Assembly (NCBI GenBank): GCA_049273855.1 | Contig: JBASRN010000295.1 | Span: 31,760-95,759 of the forward strand | From: Onstottus_B sp049273855 | GTDB taxonomy: Bacteria; Acidobacteriota; Blastocatellia; UBA7656 | Reading direction: 5' to 3' | DNA length: 64,000 nucleotides | In this document: one piece after another, positions 56,063 through 64,000 of the stretch | How positions within the stretch are numbered: the stretch's first letter is position 1 | How the letters are laid out: the number at the start of each line of letters is the position of its first letter | Made by a program: the position numbers and the translations under genes | The notes under the pieces: generated by a model | What the model was told of the DNA's origin: nothing | The model's input: only the letters and a program-made list of their open reading frames with translations | The model's database searches: none

Positions 56063-58108
56063 TTACCCTTGGGCGTTCGACTTTAGAACCGCGCGGGCTT
56101 CGGCGACGACGTGCTCGACTGTAAACCCGAACTGCTTCAGCAATTCCTTTAGCGGGGCCGAAGCTCCAAAGTCGCGGCGAGCGATGATTCGTCCGTCAAG
56201 GCCAACATACCGTCGCCAGCCTATGCTTGTGCCCGCCTCGACCGCTACTCGAGATCGAATGGCAGGCGGCAACACCGAAGCGCGGTATTCCTCCGGCTGG
56301 CGTTCGAACAATTCCCAACAGGGCATACTTACTACGCGAGTCTTGATACCTTCTGACTTCAACTGCTCGTGAGCCGCCACGCACAACTGAAGCTCCGAAC
56401 CGGTGCCCATCAGTATCACATCCGGCGCGCCATCGGAATCTGCAAGGATGTACGCGCCTTGCGCCACCCCGCTTGCCGAGGCGTATTTAGTCCGGTCAAC
56501 AGTCGGAAGCGGTTGTCGGCTCAGAATCAGTGCAACCGGATGATGCGTCGAGCTCATCATGATGCGCCAGGCTTCGGCGACCTCGTTGGCGTCGGCAGGC
56601 CGAATAACCAGAAGCTGCGGAATGGAACGCAACGAGATGAGTTGCTCGATCGGTTGATGAGTTGGGCCGTCTTCGCCTACGCCGATCGAATCGTGGGTGA
56701 AGATGTAGTTAACCGGCAACTCCATCAAAGCCGACAGCCGAATCGGCGCCCGCATATAGTCGGAGAAGATCAGAAACCCCGAACCATAAGCGCGAACCTT
56801 GGAAAGCGTCATCCCGTTGAGTATCGCGCCCATCGCCTGCTCGCGAACGCCGAAATGAAAGTTGCGCCCGCCGTAAGACCCCGCCTCAAAGTCTCCACCC
56901 TCTTTCATGCGCGTTTTTGTCGAGGGAGCAAGGTCGGCCGCGCCGCCGATCAACCACGGCAACCGAGGCGCGATCGCGTTGAGCACGGTGGCGCTTGCAT
57001 CGCGCCCTGCCAGCCCTTTTTGATCAGGAGCGAAGGTTGGGATGTCCGCGTCCCAACCGTCCGGCAGCTTGCCTTGCTGCATCCGCTCCCATTCAGCCGC
57101 GAGCTTCGGATGCGCAGTCTTGTAAGCTGCGAAGCGCGCGTTCCATTCTTCCTCGGCGCGCTTGCCCCGCTCAATCGAGCGCTTAGTGTATTCGCTCACC
57201 TCAGCGGGCACAAGGAATTTGGCGTCGGGCGGCCAACCATAACGCTGCTTGGTCAGGCGAATCTCTTCGTCGCCGAGCGGCTCGCCGTGCGCCGCCGACG
57301 TGTCTTGCTTATTGGGCGCGCCCCACGCGATGTGACTGTCGACGATGATCAAGGACGGTCGTTCGGTCTCCTTTTGCGCGGAGCTGATCGCTTGATCAAG
57401 CAGATCCAGGTCGTTGGCGTCGCTCACTCGCAGCACCTTCCAGTGATACGATAGGAAGCGTGCGGCTACGTCGTCGCTAAACGCGAGCGCGGTGTTGCCT
57501 TCGATCGTGATGTGGTTGTTGTCGTAGAACCACACCAGGTTGCTCAACTTGAGATGTCCGGCCAGCGAGGCTGCTTCTTGCGAGACGCCTTCCATCATGC
57601 ACCCGTCGCCCGCAATCGAGTAGACGCAATGGTCCACGATCTCGTGACCCGGTTGATTAAAATGCGCCGCAAGCCATCGCTCGGCTATCGCCATCCCGAC
57701 CGAGTTTGCGACCCCCTGCCCGAGCGGCCCGGTCGTGGTTTCAACACCGGCAGTCAAGCCGTACTCGGGATGCCCCGGAGTCTTTGAGCCCCACTGTCGA
57801 AACCGCCTTAACTCATCAAGAGGCAGGTCGTAGCCCGACAGATGAAGCATCGCATACAGCAACATCGAGGCGTGACCTGCCGACAGCACGAAGCGATCGC
57901 GATTGGCCCACGCGGGATTGCGCGGGTTGTGGCGAAGGTACCGGTCCCACAACACGTAGGCGACCGGCGCGAGAGCCATCGGAGTGCCCGGGTGGCCCGA
58001 GTTGGCTTGCTGCACTGCGTCCATCGCCAGGGTTCTAATTGTGTTTATGCAAAGCTTGTCGAGTTCGTTGACTCGCTCGGAATTATTGGTCCGTGTTGGC
58101 TGGCTCAT
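56063..58108 (-). CDS. tkt: Transketolase
   Basis: 681 residues. It transfers two-carbon units between sugar phosphates using thiamine diphosphate. The cofactor motif GDGCMMEGVSQEAASLAGH...FYDNNH is present, with the N-terminal ANSGHPGTPM and the pyrimidine-domain GEDGPTHQPIEQL. Full length. It is the first gene of the minus-strand pentose phosphate run, with GGAGGGAG about 12 bases before the start. Confidence 0.97.
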   Translation of the reverse strand: MSQPTRTNNSERVNELDKLCINTIRTLAMDAVQQANSGHPGTPMALAPVAYVLWDRYLRHNPRNPAWANRDRFVLSAGHASMLLYAMLHLSGYDLPLDELRRFRQWGSKTPGHPEYGLTAGVETTTGPLGQGVANSVGMAIAERWLAAHFNQPGHEIVDHCVYSIAGDGCMMEGVSQEAASLAGHLKLSNLVWFYDNNHITIEGNTALAFSDDVAARFLSYHWKVLRVSDANDLDLLDQAISSAQKETERPSLIIVDSHIAWGAPNKQDTSAAHGEPLGDEEIRLTKQRYGWPPDAKFLVPAEVSEYTKRSIERGKRAEEEWNARFAAYKTAHPKLAAEWERMQQGKLPDGWDADIPTFAPDQKGLAGRDASATVLNAIAPRLPWLIGGAADLAPSTKTRMKEGGDFEAGSYGGRNFHFGVREQAMGAILNGMTLSKVRAYGSGFLIFSDYMRAPIRLSALMELPVNYIFTHDSIGVGEDGPTHQPIEQLISLRSIPQLLVIRPADANEVAEAWRIMMSSTHHPVALILSRQPLPTVDRTKYASASGVAQGAYILADSDGAPDVILMGTGSELQLCVAAHEQLKSEGIKTRVVSMPCWELFERQPEEYRASVLPPAIRSRVAVEAGTSIGWRRYVGLDGRIIARRDFGASAPLKELLKQFGFTVEHVVAEARAVLKSNAQG

Positions 58109-58249
58109 TTGAGTTAGAATCTCCCTCCGATTAGAACGTAGGTACTATATGCACAGAGAAGACTCGCCGGCCAGCTCACTTGCGGCACGGGCTGCCGGTG
58201 AGTACGGCTGTTACAGCATCTACTCGAGCATTCCACTATCGCGGCAGTG

Positions 58250-58462
58250 TCACTTCTTGTTGGCCCTGAGCTCGAGTTCGGCTTCGAGCCAATCGTCCGC
58301 GTCCTTTCCGTGGGCTCCGCCGCGCGCCCTATAGATCTCGTAGGCGCGCTCCGCGACGGCCTCGAGCGAAGGCTCGGCGTAAGTGGACGCGACCTCTTCC
58401 GCTGGCTGCGGGGAGACCGGAACCTCTTCGGTTACTTTGTTGCTCCTGGCGGTCTTGGGCAT
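58250..58462 (-). CDS. DUF2934 domain-containing small protein
   Basis: 70 residues with AAGGAG eight bases upstream. The C-terminal half (AVAERAYEIYRARGGAHGKDADDWLEAE, quoted in part) is the DUF2934 signature: an AYEIY helix, a glycine turn and DDWLEAE. The N-terminal half is polar and probably disordered. The family is small, soluble, of unknown function and abundant in Acidobacteria and Deltaproteobacteria. It lies between gltD-like and tkt on the minus strand but has its own ribosome-binding site and a hairpin upstream. Confidence 0.85.
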   Translation of the reverse strand: MPKTARSNKVTEEVPVSPQPAEEVASTYAEPSLEAVAERAYEIYRARGGAHGKDADDWLEAELELRANKK

Positions 58463-58692
58463 GATCGGACTCCTTTCTGCAGCCGCTTCGGACTTGTGAC
58501 CCGTCCGAGTGCGAACCGCTCGGCATATGCTGCCTGCCTGGGAAGCTCACCCATCGCATAGTCTCCGTCAACAGCCTGAGGGACCGTCTCGAAGACGGGG
58601 AGATCAAATAGCAGAGTCGAGGTTAAACCCCTCGAATGGTTTAGTCAACGCGATGAGCTTGTTCGAAGGCATCGGGCCTCCTGCAGGAGGAC

Positions 58693-58719
58693 CGGTCAGG
58701 ACCTCGGGCGGTCTGACCG
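58693..58719 (-). terminator. Hairpin downstream of the GltD-like gene
   Basis: CGGTCAG (58693-58699) and CTGACCG (58713-58719) form a 7-bp stem about 40 bases past the gltD-like stop. The loop is 13 bases and there is no clear T-run, so confidence is low. The rest of 58463-58758 shows no gene. Confidence 0.35.
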
Positions 58720-58758
58720 AGTTCCGAGCTTAATAGCGTGCAATGAACTGACCCGCAC

Positions 58759-60249
58759 TCAATCCGCTGCGACGTCGCTGGTGGATTCAGAAAAGCAGTG
58801 GGGAGTTGTGGGTTTCGATGCGCGCGCGAGCAACTTATCTCGAAGATAACCATCCATCGAGCGAGCGGCGTTGCGGGCAGCGGCTATTGCGGTCACCACA
58901 AGATCGGCTCCGCGAACATTGTCGCCTCCAGCGAAGACGCCGGGTCTCGAGGTCCGGCCCGTTTCTTCCGTCTCAACTTTGACCAACCCAAACTTGTGAG
59001 TCTCAAGACCGGGTGTAACTTCGCCGATCTCGGTATCCGGCCAGTAGCCAATCGCAAGCACTACTGTGTCGCATTCGATCGTAAACTCCGAGCCTTTCTT
59101 CGGAACTGGCTTTCGGCGGCCGGAGTTGTCAGGTGGGCCGAGCTCCATTCTGATCAGTTCCATGCCTGCGACTCTTCCTTCCGCGTCGCCGATAAATCGG
59201 GTCGGCGTGGTGAGGTAGTTGAAGTTGACGCCTTCTTCCACTGCGTGCACGCGTTCTTCGGCCCGGCCCTGCATCTCTGACTCGGTGCGTCGATACACCA
59301 GCGTGACCTCCGACTCAGGCGCGAGCCGCTTCGCCGTGCGGACGCAGTCCATCGACGTGTCGCCGCCGCCAACCACGACCGTGTGCAGGCCGAAGTGCGG
59401 CTGCGCGCTCAACACTTCGGGCAAGTCTTTAGCAGCAAGGTTGCCTCGGACCAGATACTCCGTAGCCTGGTAGATGTTCTTGAGGTTTTCGCCTTCCACG
59501 CCGATCTCACCATTGATCGGCGCGCCGTAGCCGAGGAATACCGCGTCGTAGCCGTGCTTGTCGAGAAGATCGTCAACGCTTAACATCGTGCCCACCCGCA
59601 CGTTGCAGATGAATTTGACGCCGATATCTTCGAGGTGATCGAGGTACTCGTACACGATTTGTTTGTCGAGCTTGAAGTTCGGGATGCCATACAACAACAA
59701 ACCGCCCGGCTTTGGCCACGCGTCGTACACCACACACTCGTGGCCGTTCACGGTCAACTCTTCCGCCACTGCAAGCCCTGCTGGTCCGGCGCCCACGATC
59801 GCAACACGCATGCCCGTGGGCGCTAGCTTGTTGCGTTTTGGGTAGCCTTCGGTGTTGCGTTGATAGTCGGTGCAGAAGGCTTCGAGTTTGCCGATGAACA
59901 CCGGTGGGTTGCGGTAGCCGACAACGCACGCGCCTTCGCAGAGTTTCTCCTGAGGACAGATGCGCCCGCAGATTTCTGGTTCGTTGTTGGTTTCGCGAAA
60001 CTTGTTCGCTGCGGAAATGAAGTCGTTGTGCTCGATCAGCCACAGCGCACCCGGGATGTCATTGCCGACCGGACAGGCGACGACGCACGGTTGATGCTCA
60101 CACTGAAGGCAGCGCGAGGCTTCGACAACGGCGCCCTCGGGCGAATAGCCAAGGAAGGCTTCGCCCCAGTTATGAATTCGCTCCAGGGAGTCTTGCTTTG
60201 AGACAGGGACCCGCTGGATTTTGAACTTGGCCTGGCGTTCTAAGTCCAT
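58759..60249 (-). CDS. GltD-like NADPH-dependent oxidoreductase
   Basis: 496 residues. The N-terminal Fe-S domain carries CLQCEHQPCVVACPVG and CGRICPQEKLCEGACV, enough for two [4Fe-4S] clusters. It is followed by the FAD motif IVGAGPAGLAVAEEL and the NADPH motif VVGGGDTSMDCVRTAKRL. This matches glutamate synthase small subunit and the related NfnB and SudA-like electron-bifurcating or sulfide-linked oxidoreductases. No gltB lies beside it, so the physiological partner is uncertain. It would take electrons from NADPH made by the neighbouring pentose phosphate enzymes. Confidence 0.85.
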   Translation of the reverse strand: MDLERQAKFKIQRVPVSKQDSLERIHNWGEAFLGYSPEGAVVEASRCLQCEHQPCVVACPVGNDIPGALWLIEHNDFISAANKFRETNNEPEICGRICPQEKLCEGACVVGYRNPPVFIGKLEAFCTDYQRNTEGYPKRNKLAPTGMRVAIVGAGPAGLAVAEELTVNGHECVVYDAWPKPGGLLLYGIPNFKLDKQIVYEYLDHLEDIGVKFICNVRVGTMLSVDDLLDKHGYDAVFLGYGAPINGEIGVEGENLKNIYQATEYLVRGNLAAKDLPEVLSAQPHFGLHTVVVGGGDTSMDCVRTAKRLAPESEVTLVYRRTESEMQGRAEERVHAVEEGVNFNYLTTPTRFIGDAEGRVAGMELIRMELGPPDNSGRRKPVPKKGSEFTIECDTVVLAIGYWPDTEIGEVTPGLETHKFGLVKVETEETGRTSRPGVFAGGDNVRGADLVVTAIAAARNAARSMDGYLRDKLLARASKPTTPHCFSESTSDVAAD

Positions 60250-60261
60250 CCGACGACACCT

Positions 60262-60402
60262 GCGGAATAGGATCGAGGAAAGGGAATGGAGGATAAAGGA
60301 TCGAAGATAGAGGATAGACTCGCAACTGTCGTCTATCCACGTTCCTCTATCCTATCCTCGATTCTCTATCCTCGCTCCTCTATCCTTCATCCTCGAAGCT
60401 GG
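60262..60402. repeat. Inverted low-complexity repeat, family E, in a 501-base gap
   Basis: GGAGGATAAAGGATCGAAGA-type sequence (from 60285) faces TCCTCTATCCTATCCTCGAT-type sequence (to about 60402), both built from a GAGGATA/TATCCTC unit. The remainder of the 60250-60750 gap, about 350 bases, holds no gene I can support; it separates the divergent gltD-like and peptidase genes and should contain both promoters. Confidence 0.65.
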
Positions 60403-60750
60403 CCTTGTCCTCCTGCCCGGAAGTTCGGGTTGAGAAGATCAGGTTAGAAGCGAAAGGACGACAGCGTGGGTGCTGGAGAGGCCTCCCCGCGCTGAAGCCC
60501 TCGTGTTTGCTGAGCTGCGGTTCCTCGTTTGATAAGGCGCGCGGCTCGCAACAGCAACGTATAAGTGCCGAACTGGCGTGAGTCTAGTTTGGCGAATCAG
60601 AGGTTGTCAAGAATTGGCCGTTAGAGCAAATCCGCTGAGCCCTCGGCGCGGTGGTGCGGGCGGCGCTTGGCACGGCTGAACGTCCTCTTTGTTCGCTTTG
60701 CAACGGTTGTGTATGCTCGGCATAATGCAAGTACTAGGGGATAAACTCAT

Positions 60751-62448
60751 ATGAAATCGTGGATCAAGTCTTGCTCGCTTGCGATGATACTGGCTCTCGC
60801 GATCGTCGGTTGTTCGCCGCAAAAGGACGAAACGAAGATGTCCGAAACGAAAAAGACCGAATCTCCGCTTGCCGCGAAGATACGCCGGTTTGCGCCGACT
60901 GAAATCACCGCAGACGTTTCTCGTCTCTCTGAGAACGATCGCAAGGCGCTCGGCAAGCTCATTGATGCCGCGCGTCTGCTCGACCCTCTTTACTTGAGAC
61001 AAGTGTGGAGCGGCAACGAAGCGCTTCTGAAAGAGCTCGAAGGCGATGCGACTCCCGAAGGCAAGGAACGCCTGCACTATTTTATGATCAACAAGTGCCC
61101 GTGGTCACGGCTCGATAAGAACGAACCGTTTATCGACGGCGTTCCTCACGAGAAACCGCCGCAAGCAGCCTTCTATCCGGACGACGTGACCAAAGACGAA
61201 TTCAATACGTGGGTCGCCGGGCTTTCTGAGCAAGAAAGGCGGCAAGCGACTGGCTTCTTCACGGTGATCAGGCGGGGGGCGGACGGCAAACTGAAGATCG
61301 TTCCTTATCATGAAGAGTACCGCGAATTTCTTGAACCTGCGGCGAAGCTGTTGAAAGAGGCAGCCGAGCTGACCGGCAACGCAACGCTCAAGAACTTTCT
61401 GACCAGGCGCGCTGAAGCGTTTCTCACCGATGATTACTACGCAAGCGACGTCGCCTGGATGGACCTTGACGCGCCGATCGATCTCACGATCGGACCGTAC
61501 GAAACGTACGAGGACGAGCTGTTTGGCTACAAGGCGGCGTTCGAAGCGTTCGTCACAGTGCGGGACGAAGCGGAGTCGGCGAAGCTCGCGAGGTTCAGCG
61601 GCTATCTTCAAGAACTCGAAGACAATTTGCCGGTCGATCCGAAGTACCGCAACCCGAAGCTTGGCGCGGCCTCGCCGATCAGGGTTGTAGACGTTGTCTT
61701 CACTTCGGCCGACGGCAATCGCGGGGTTCAGACAGCCGCTTTTAATCTGCCCAACGATGAGAAAGTAGTGAAAGAGAAGGGCTCGAAGCGGGTGATGCTC
61801 AAGAATATGCAGGAAGCAAAGTCCAACCAGGTCCTCGTGCCCATCTCGAAGATCCTCCTCGACCCCGCGCAGCAGTCACAGATTTCGTTCGAGGCGTTCT
61901 TCACGCAAATCCTCGCCCACGAGCTTATGCACGGGCTCGGGCCTCACAACATCAAAGTCGCCGGGCGCGAAACCGCGGTCAGAAAAGAACTAAAGGAACT
62001 GTACTCGGCGATCGAAGAAGCCAAGGCTGACATAACCAGCTTGTGGGCGCTGCAGTATTTGATGGACAAGGGCGTGGTTGATCGCGCGATGGAACGCGAT
62101 CTCTACACGACCTATCTTGCAAGCTCGTTCAGGTCGGTTCGCTTCGGGATCACCGAAGCGCACGGCAAAGGGCAGGCGCTGCAGTTCAACTATCTGGCGG
62201 ACGAAGGCGCGATCAGGATCGATGAATCTGCCGGCACGTTCAGCATCGACTCGGCAAAGATCAAGGACGCCGTGCGAAAGCTGACTCATGAGATACTCAC
62301 GCTGGAGGCGGAAGGCGCCTACGACAAGGCGAAAGCAATGCTCGACAAATACGGGGTCATCAGGCCGGTGATGCGGAAAGCGCTGGACAAGCTCGGGGAC
62401 GTGCCGGTGGATATCGAGCCTGACTTCACGCTTGCGAGGAGCAGATAA
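60751..62448 (+). CDS. M49-like zinc metallopeptidase lipoprotein
   Basis: 565 residues. A lipoprotein signal ends at IVGC (about residue 21). The zinc motif is H390-E391-L-M-H394 followed by GLGPHN, and a second glutamate set EEAKAD (E422-D427) lies 28 residues on. This layout (HExxH plus EExxxD) is that of the dipeptidyl-peptidase III/M49 family, in its bacterial short form; classical M49 members have HExxGH. It should cleave short peptides at the cell envelope. AGGGG lies about 10 bases before the ATG. The gene is isolated, with a repeat just after the stop. Confidence 0.8.
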   Translation: MKSWIKSCSLAMILALAIVGCSPQKDETKMSETKKTESPLAAKIRRFAPTEITADVSRLSENDRKALGKLIDAARLLDPLYLRQVWSGNEALLKELEGDATPEGKERLHYFMINKCPWSRLDKNEPFIDGVPHEKPPQAAFYPDDVTKDEFNTWVAGLSEQERRQATGFFTVIRRGADGKLKIVPYHEEYREFLEPAAKLLKEAAELTGNATLKNFLTRRAEAFLTDDYYASDVAWMDLDAPIDLTIGPYETYEDELFGYKAAFEAFVTVRDEAESAKLARFSGYLQELEDNLPVDPKYRNPKLGAASPIRVVDVVFTSADGNRGVQTAAFNLPNDEKVVKEKGSKRVMLKNMQEAKSNQVLVPISKILLDPAQQSQISFEAFFTQILAHELMHGLGPHNIKVAGRETAVRKELKELYSAIEEAKADITSLWALQYLMDKGVVDRAMERDLYTTYLASSFRSVRFGITEAHGKGQALQFNYLADEGAIRIDESAGTFSIDSAKIKDAVRKLTHEILTLEAEGAYDKAKAMLDKYGVIRPVMRKALDKLGDVPVDIEPDFTLARSR

Positions 62449-62451
62449 CCT

Positions 62452-62539
62452 CCGTTTCACGCAAAGCCGCCGAGGCATCGCAACGACGAATTGGGCTGGT
62501 TTGCAGTCTTCGTGTTCCTTCGGCTCGTGGGTGAAACGG
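62452..62539. repeat. Inverted repeat after the peptidase gene
   Basis: CCGTTTCAC (62452-62460) and GTGAAACGG (62531-62539) are perfect inverted copies bracketing GCAAAGCCGCCGAGG- and CTTCGGCTCG-type words, related to the family B element at 49612. It begins four bases after the peptidase stop and may terminate it. Bases 62540-62867 hold no recognisable gene and turn AT-rich near 62670-62720. Confidence 0.55.
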
Positions 62540-62867
62540 TCCCGACGCGCACGTCGCAACCATCGGAGGGAGCCTTCGGAGTCAGTCGTTCGACGCACCG
62601 GTCGGTGTCGTTCGTCCTCCGCGTAACCTTCCGGCTTGGGATAAACGACATTGACCGATGTTGCAACGAAGGCCAATTATATTTTGCATCCGTCCCGCTT
62701 TTGATTTGTACTTTTCAACTCAGGTTTTTCAGTGCAAACGAGGCGGACCTGTAGTAGAATGCCGCCGGTCCAATAGAGGAAACACGTTCCCTTGTCCGCC
62801 AAGCATCATTGGGGACGATGACGCAAATTGAAATCAGTAGTGGGCTTTAGAAGCGGCTAAACTATTT

Positions 62868-63197
62868 TTAGGCTCGCAACCTAGTCCACAAGAAGAATGC
62901 CAGGGCTAACATCAGCAGCCCTGCGCCAGGGTCAACATCGAAACCCGCGGCCGAGTCAGTGGTAGTGGCATCCTTTTGCTCGTCCGCAGCTCGCGCGTTG
63001 TTGTTGCCACAGAGTTCGCCAGCGTTGGGTATGCAACCTGGAGTGCCGCATTCGCACCAGCCGCCGGTTACGGTGTGACCAGCGTGAACGACAGTGGCAA
63101 ACGGAGCCGAGCTCATTTCTTTGTCACCCGGAGAAGCGGAAAACCAAAACGGGAGAGTGAGCATGCAGACAGCCGCAAGTAACAGTCTTGTCCTCAC
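62868..63197 (-). CDS. Small cysteine-rich, C-terminally anchored secreted protein
   Basis: 109 residues from a GTG at 63197 with a strong GAGGAGG site eight bases upstream. A signal peptide (about 1-23) is followed by a cysteine cluster GGWCECGTPGCIPNAGELCG (about 45-64), a polar stretch, and a C-terminal hydrophobic helix with a short basic tail (LLMLALAFFLWTRLRA). It resembles a small exported protein held by a sorting-type or membrane anchor. I recognise the GGWCECGTPGC style as recurring in acidobacterial small proteins but know no function. Five cysteines could bind metal or form disulfides. Its 5' end overlaps the divergent next gene. Confidence 0.6.
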   Translation of the reverse strand: MRTRLLLAAVCMLTLPFWFSASPGDKEMSSAPFATVVHAGHTVTGGWCECGTPGCIPNAGELCGNNNARAADEQKDATTTDSAAGFDVDPGAGLLMLALAFFLWTRLRA

Positions 63198-64000
63198 AGA
63201 TTTTTCCTCCTCAAAGCGGTTCGCTGATTCGCAAGGAGCAATCAGCTACGGCGGATTCTATCAAGTTATTGCCTCAACCCTAACTAGAGGCGCCTACAGG
63301 GGGCAAGTTTTTCGCGAGCTGGGCGATAGGCTTTTAGCTCTCGCTGAGCACTCTTACGCATTTCGCCAGTTAGATGCCCTTGAGCAGATAAGCCGGCTTC
63401 TCGTTGGCTCACCGCTACCACGCGAATATCAAATCGTCGGTTGCTACTATCAGGCGTTGTACATTCAGAGATTCGGGCGCGGCGATGTCGTGGAGGCATC
63501 TCGTTCACTTGAACGCGCAGCGGAGAATGCGAAGCCAAGATATAGAGCTAGAGCAATGCAATCTCTGGGTTCAAACGCGTTCCATAAAGGCGATCATGAA
63601 TTGGCTCTGTCTCTTTATTGTGAGGCTGCTCGATTCGCTGCGTCTAATAGCATCTACGATGCCTATGCTGGCCTGGGCACACAGAAAATGGTTGCAGTCA
63701 TCAAGAGCGAAGAAGGGAATCACCGCGGAGCGCTCGCCCTGTTGGAGAACTTGTTTCCCCTAGCCCAGTCTATGCGCCTGTTGCAACCTCACGTCTACTA
63801 CGACTATTTGAACAGCCTTGCTGTAGAGCTCTGTGCAGTCGGGAGACTCGAAGAGGCTAAGAACGTCTCTGAGATCGTCCTTGCGTCGCCATTCGCCCCG
63901 GCGTACCCGGAATGGCATGAAACGCGCGCGGAGATAGAACTGAAAGTACGGCGACCGTCTCGCTCTACGGTCGGATTTAGCCAATCCGTCGCGGAGACGC
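63163..64000 (+). CDS. TPR-like helical repeat protein, runs off the window
   Basis: The frame is open from ATG 63163 (GGGAGAG a few bases upstream) to the window end, giving at least 279 residues with no stop. It encodes helical repeats of tetratricopeptide type (GDRLLALAEHSYAFRQLD, AMQSLGSNAFHKGDHELAL, YLNSLAVELCAVGRLEEAK). No signal peptide, catalytic motif or membrane segment is visible. The family, as I recall it, is present in many copies in some Acidobacteria and has no known function. Its 5' end overlaps the start of the divergent cysteine-rich gene by 35 bases, so either this start is a little too early or the N-terminal region has been truncated or altered. Confidence 0.6.
   Translation, partial: MQTAASNSLVLTDFSSSKRFADSQGAISYGGFYQVIASTLTRGAYRGQVFRELGDRLLALAEHSYAFRQLDALEQISRLLVGSPLPREYQIVGCYYQALYIQRFGRGDVVEASRSLERAAENAKPRYRARAMQSLGSNAFHKGDHELALSLYCEAARFAASNSIYDAYAGLGTQKMVAVIKSEEGNHRGALALLENLFPLAQSMRLLQPHVYYDYLNSLAVELCAVGRLEEAKNVSEIVLASPFAPAYPEWHETRAEIELKVRRPSRSTVGFSQSVAET

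Overview
The window looks like a chromosomal segment from an acidobacterium, most likely Blastocatellia or a relative. This is inferred from gene content, not from a marker gene: an Oar-like TonB receptor with a carboxypeptidase-regulatory domain, DUF2934, a fused transaldolase/phosphoglucose isomerase with OpcA-dependent glucose-6-phosphate dehydrogenase, PEGA/caspase proteins, and many short intergenic hairpin repeats. Coding sequence is mostly GC-rich. I found no rRNA, tRNA or CRISPR array.

Layout. 1-6.9 kb: a tandem family of secreted monoheme cytochrome c / copper monooxygenase-like proteins: one 5'-truncated copy, two intact copies, one copy with a decayed copper site, and the 3' stump of another. 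Between the decayed copy and the stump sits a lower-GC gene encoding a TIR domain fused to a sugar-nucleotidyltransferase domain. 6.9-17.8 kb: mixed genes: DUF1326, a YkgJ-type cysteine cluster protein, a pentapeptide-repeat pseudogene, a DUF4258/YgiT toxin-antitoxin-like pair, pyruvate phosphate dikinase, a Uma2 nuclease-like protein, a thioredoxin-like protein, an FKBP, a class A beta-lactamase homologue and a secreted truncated globin. 17.8-24.4 kb: a TonB-dependent receptor and a caspase-PEGA lipoprotein, both on the minus strand.

24.5-45.9 kb is the most striking region. A co-directional run encodes a cyclic-nucleotide-binding, four-cluster iron-sulfur, probable di-heme-b membrane protein; an FHA-heptaheme-ferredoxin-flavoprotein fusion that appears circularly permuted; a secreted caspase-like protein; 9-heme and 6-heme cytochromes; a 1,564-residue multiheme/LVIVD-repeat protein; an outer-membrane barrel; and a 15-heme cytochrome. 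It continues into a metallo-beta-lactamase-fold cyclic-nucleotide phosphodiesterase homologue and an FHA-GAF-class III cyclase, and faces an MscS-type channel with a C-terminal cyclic-nucleotide-binding domain. My reading is a transenvelope electron conduit (46 CxxCH motifs plus one CX12CH) encoded with a full cyclic-nucleotide circuit: synthesis, breakdown and two effectors.

45.9-58.1 kb is a minus-strand oxidative and non-oxidative pentose phosphate cluster: opcA, zwf, pgl, polyphosphate glucokinase, gnd, a HAD phosphatase, tal-pgi and tkt. It is followed by DUF2934 and a GltD-like oxidoreductase, which could use the NADPH. 60.7-64 kb holds a family M49-like metallopeptidase lipoprotein, a small cysteine-rich membrane protein, and a gene that runs off the window.

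Several classes of inverted repeat lie between genes. Two of them (around 4.0-4.1 kb and 47.04-47.08 kb) are translated as the N-termini of real proteins.
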